From the NCBI GenBank assembly GCA_963921935.1, contig OY998175.1, positions 224,022,517 to 224,086,516 of the forward strand: DNA of 64,000 nucleotides. The letters run 5' to 3'. Below, piece by piece: positions 62,797-64,000 of this stretch (its first letter is position 1; every line of letters starts with the position of its first letter). The position numbers and the translations under genes were made by a program. This stretch comes from Galeruca laticollis. Its lineage: Eukaryota; Arthropoda; Insecta; Coleoptera; Chrysomelidae. The notes below the pieces were generated by a model. The model did not search any database and was not told the origin of the DNA. It saw nothing but the letters and a program-made list of their open reading frames with translations.

Positions 62797-63633
62797 CTCA
62801 GATTAACAAATAAAATAGATATGTTTATTTTGATTTTTTCTTGCCCCAAACATTGAGTCACATTCTAAGCTCACTTGCGGACACTTCCACTACTTTGCCA
62901 TATTTACAAAGTCTCTTTAGTTGCAGGAAAAATGAAATTAGAAGTTTAATTGAAAATGTGTTAAAAAGTTATGCAAATAAAAAAAGTCATAATAATTTAT
63001 GCATTTGAGTCGCTATTTTTAAAATTAATTAATAATACTTGAATTTTATTTAATAAAGGAATATTCTTATATATATTTTAAACAAGTATTTGTTGTATCC
63101 TTTATGGTTATAACTAAAAGTGGCAACATTGCTCAAAATTTCAGTACCTGTTTAATGTGTTATTGACACATTAAACATGTACTGAAATTTTGAGCGATGT
63201 TGCCACTTTTAGTAATCTATTTAGTAGTTTTGTCCTTGTTTAATTATCCTATAAAGAGAGATGCAAATATCGTCTGAGTGTGATCGACGATCATTTCGAA
63301 TACGCTGTAGTATTGTAGTAAATAATGTCAAACGTGGTTTGTTTATACGAGCGCCATTACGACTAGAGAGTAAACATTTAGTTCTTTCGTTTTGATGTGT
63401 TTTTCAAGACTTTAAGTGACAAAATAAACTTTTGAAGTCAATTAATTTAATGTTTTTGGATTATCATGGTTCTCAGAAAAACAGCCGAAATTACCAAGGC
63501 CATGTAGCTACAATACCATCCTCACTTTTTGTAATTCATTCATTATTTCACTACTGGCGTTTAGAATTGATGGCCGCACAAATAAACGTGTTTATGAATA
63601 AATTGCCCTCTCTATATTTATTATTACTCTAAG
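62797..63633. mobile_element. 837-bp non-autonomous insertion with 8-bp duplication
   Basis: GTAATAGA lies at 62789-62796 and again at 63634-63641, and integrase codons YLLVID/VIDYF read across the removed insert. The ends CTCAGATTAA and (reversed) CTTAGAGTAA match at 8 of 10 positions. It contains a 101-bp hairpin (63113-63213). No transposase is encoded. An 8-bp duplication fits hAT or P-type elements. Confidence 0.75.
63113..63213. repeat. 101-bp hairpin inside the insertion
   Basis: ACTAAAAGTGGCAACATTGC and its continuation pair with the reverse strand over about 46 bp per arm with one or two mismatches; the loop is TTATTGA-like. Confidence 0.9.
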
Positions 63634-64000
63634 GTAATAGATTATTTTATAAAGTTTGTAGAGATAGCACAGCTTAGTTTGTTATCTGAAGATACTATCA
63701 CTACCAGGTTAAAGTCAAGTTTTATAAGACATGGTATTCCTTCACTCATATATACCGATCAAAGTACAAATTATGTATATAGTAAATTTAAACAGTTTGC
63801 AGTTTGCAGTCATAAGACAAGTATTCCGTATTATCAAAAATCCAACGTTTCAGCTGAAAGAATAGTACAAACGATAAAAAATATACTGAAAAGACGGATT
63901 TAGATAAGTATATAGGTATTTTGCTTTGTTAGAGTTAAAATATACACCAGTTATAGATAATACTCGTTCACAGCTGAATTATATGGTAGGAAAATTTGAG
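63634..64000 (+). pseudogene. Gypsy integrase core, right part of split copy
   Basis: Codons from 63635 give VIDYFIKFVEIAQLSLLSED, then FIRHGIPSLIYTDQSTNYVY (second catalytic Asp in TDQ) and PYYQKSNVSAERIVQTIKN (Glu region; usual PYHPQSNGQAER). After a stop, LLELKYTPVIDN and ELYGRK follow to the end of the window. It continues the frame broken at 62796. Confidence 0.82.

Noticed and set aside
1..64000. Bacterial or viral contamination of the contig
   Set aside because: Nested eukaryotic transposons with target duplications run across the window from about 0.6 kb to the end; no operons or ribosome-binding-site pattern seen.

Overview
The window is AT-rich eukaryotic DNA, most likely from an insect with a large, repeat-filled genome. 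The mixture points to arthropods: Jockey-, I- and RTE-like LINEs with CCHC gag proteins, BEL/Pao and Gypsy elements, Penelope-like elements, a P-element-type transposase, PIF/Harbinger, tyrosine-recombinase (Crypton-like) elements and an IS630-Tc1-mariner relative. I see no convincing single-copy host gene, no rRNA or tRNA gene, no CRISPR array and no bacterial gene organisation. The species cannot be fixed from sequence alone.

Layout. 0.6-4.3 kb: broken Penelope-like (PLE) copies, one split by a 1.34-kb insertion carrying a THAP-domain exon. 4.3-5.1 kb: a ~103-bp satellite. 7.6-12.3 kb: a decayed but near-complete minus-strand LINE (gag, endonuclease, reverse transcriptase, RNase H). 13.5 kb: a near-perfect 212-bp palindrome. 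14.4-20.6 kb: fragments of at least four LINEs. 21.6-22.2 kb: a glutamine-rich pseudogene. 22.6-23.0 and 24.15-24.26 kb: 40-bp and 20-bp tandem arrays. 25.0-27.0 kb: Jockey gag and Gypsy integrase remnants and a probable LTR. 27.5-31.1 kb: a minus-strand BEL/Pao element lacking its integrase core.

31.8-36.5 kb is the centrepiece: a Gypsy-class LTR retrotransposon with two 470-bp LTRs and a 4-bp target duplication. Its Gag starts with a SAP domain. Its Pol continues in frame past the integrase into an OARD1-like macrodomain and a CCCH zinc finger. This copy has lost the RT catalytic core, RNase H and integrase core, so it would depend on proteins from other copies.

37.7-38.4 kb: LINE scraps. 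38.9-40.1 kb: an intact 393-codon Crypton-like tyrosine-recombinase ORF. 40.4-45.0 kb: a P-element-type transposase split by a nested minus-strand Gypsy element (5-bp target duplication), which itself contains a 330-bp tandem duplication and a 67-bp PLE-end insertion with an 11-bp target duplication. 45.2-47.7 kb: a Harbinger element with transposase and Myb-like gene. 49.9-50.7 kb: a foldback repeat. 51.1-52.4 kb: a transposase whose DDE spacing resembles the DD82E (Sailor) group. 52.75-54.3 kb: a second tyrosine-recombinase element. 55.7-56.0 kb: PLE pieces. 56.4-57.5 kb: a 1.05-kb foldback element with TA duplication. 58.8-62.0 kb: a PLE copy lying between ~370-bp inverted arms. 62.3-64.0 kb: a Gypsy pol remnant split by an 837-bp element with an 8-bp duplication.

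The genes do not form a host pathway. They are layers of successive insertions whose order can be read from the nesting. Functional roles below follow from family knowledge; almost every copy except the 393-codon recombinase carries visible damage.
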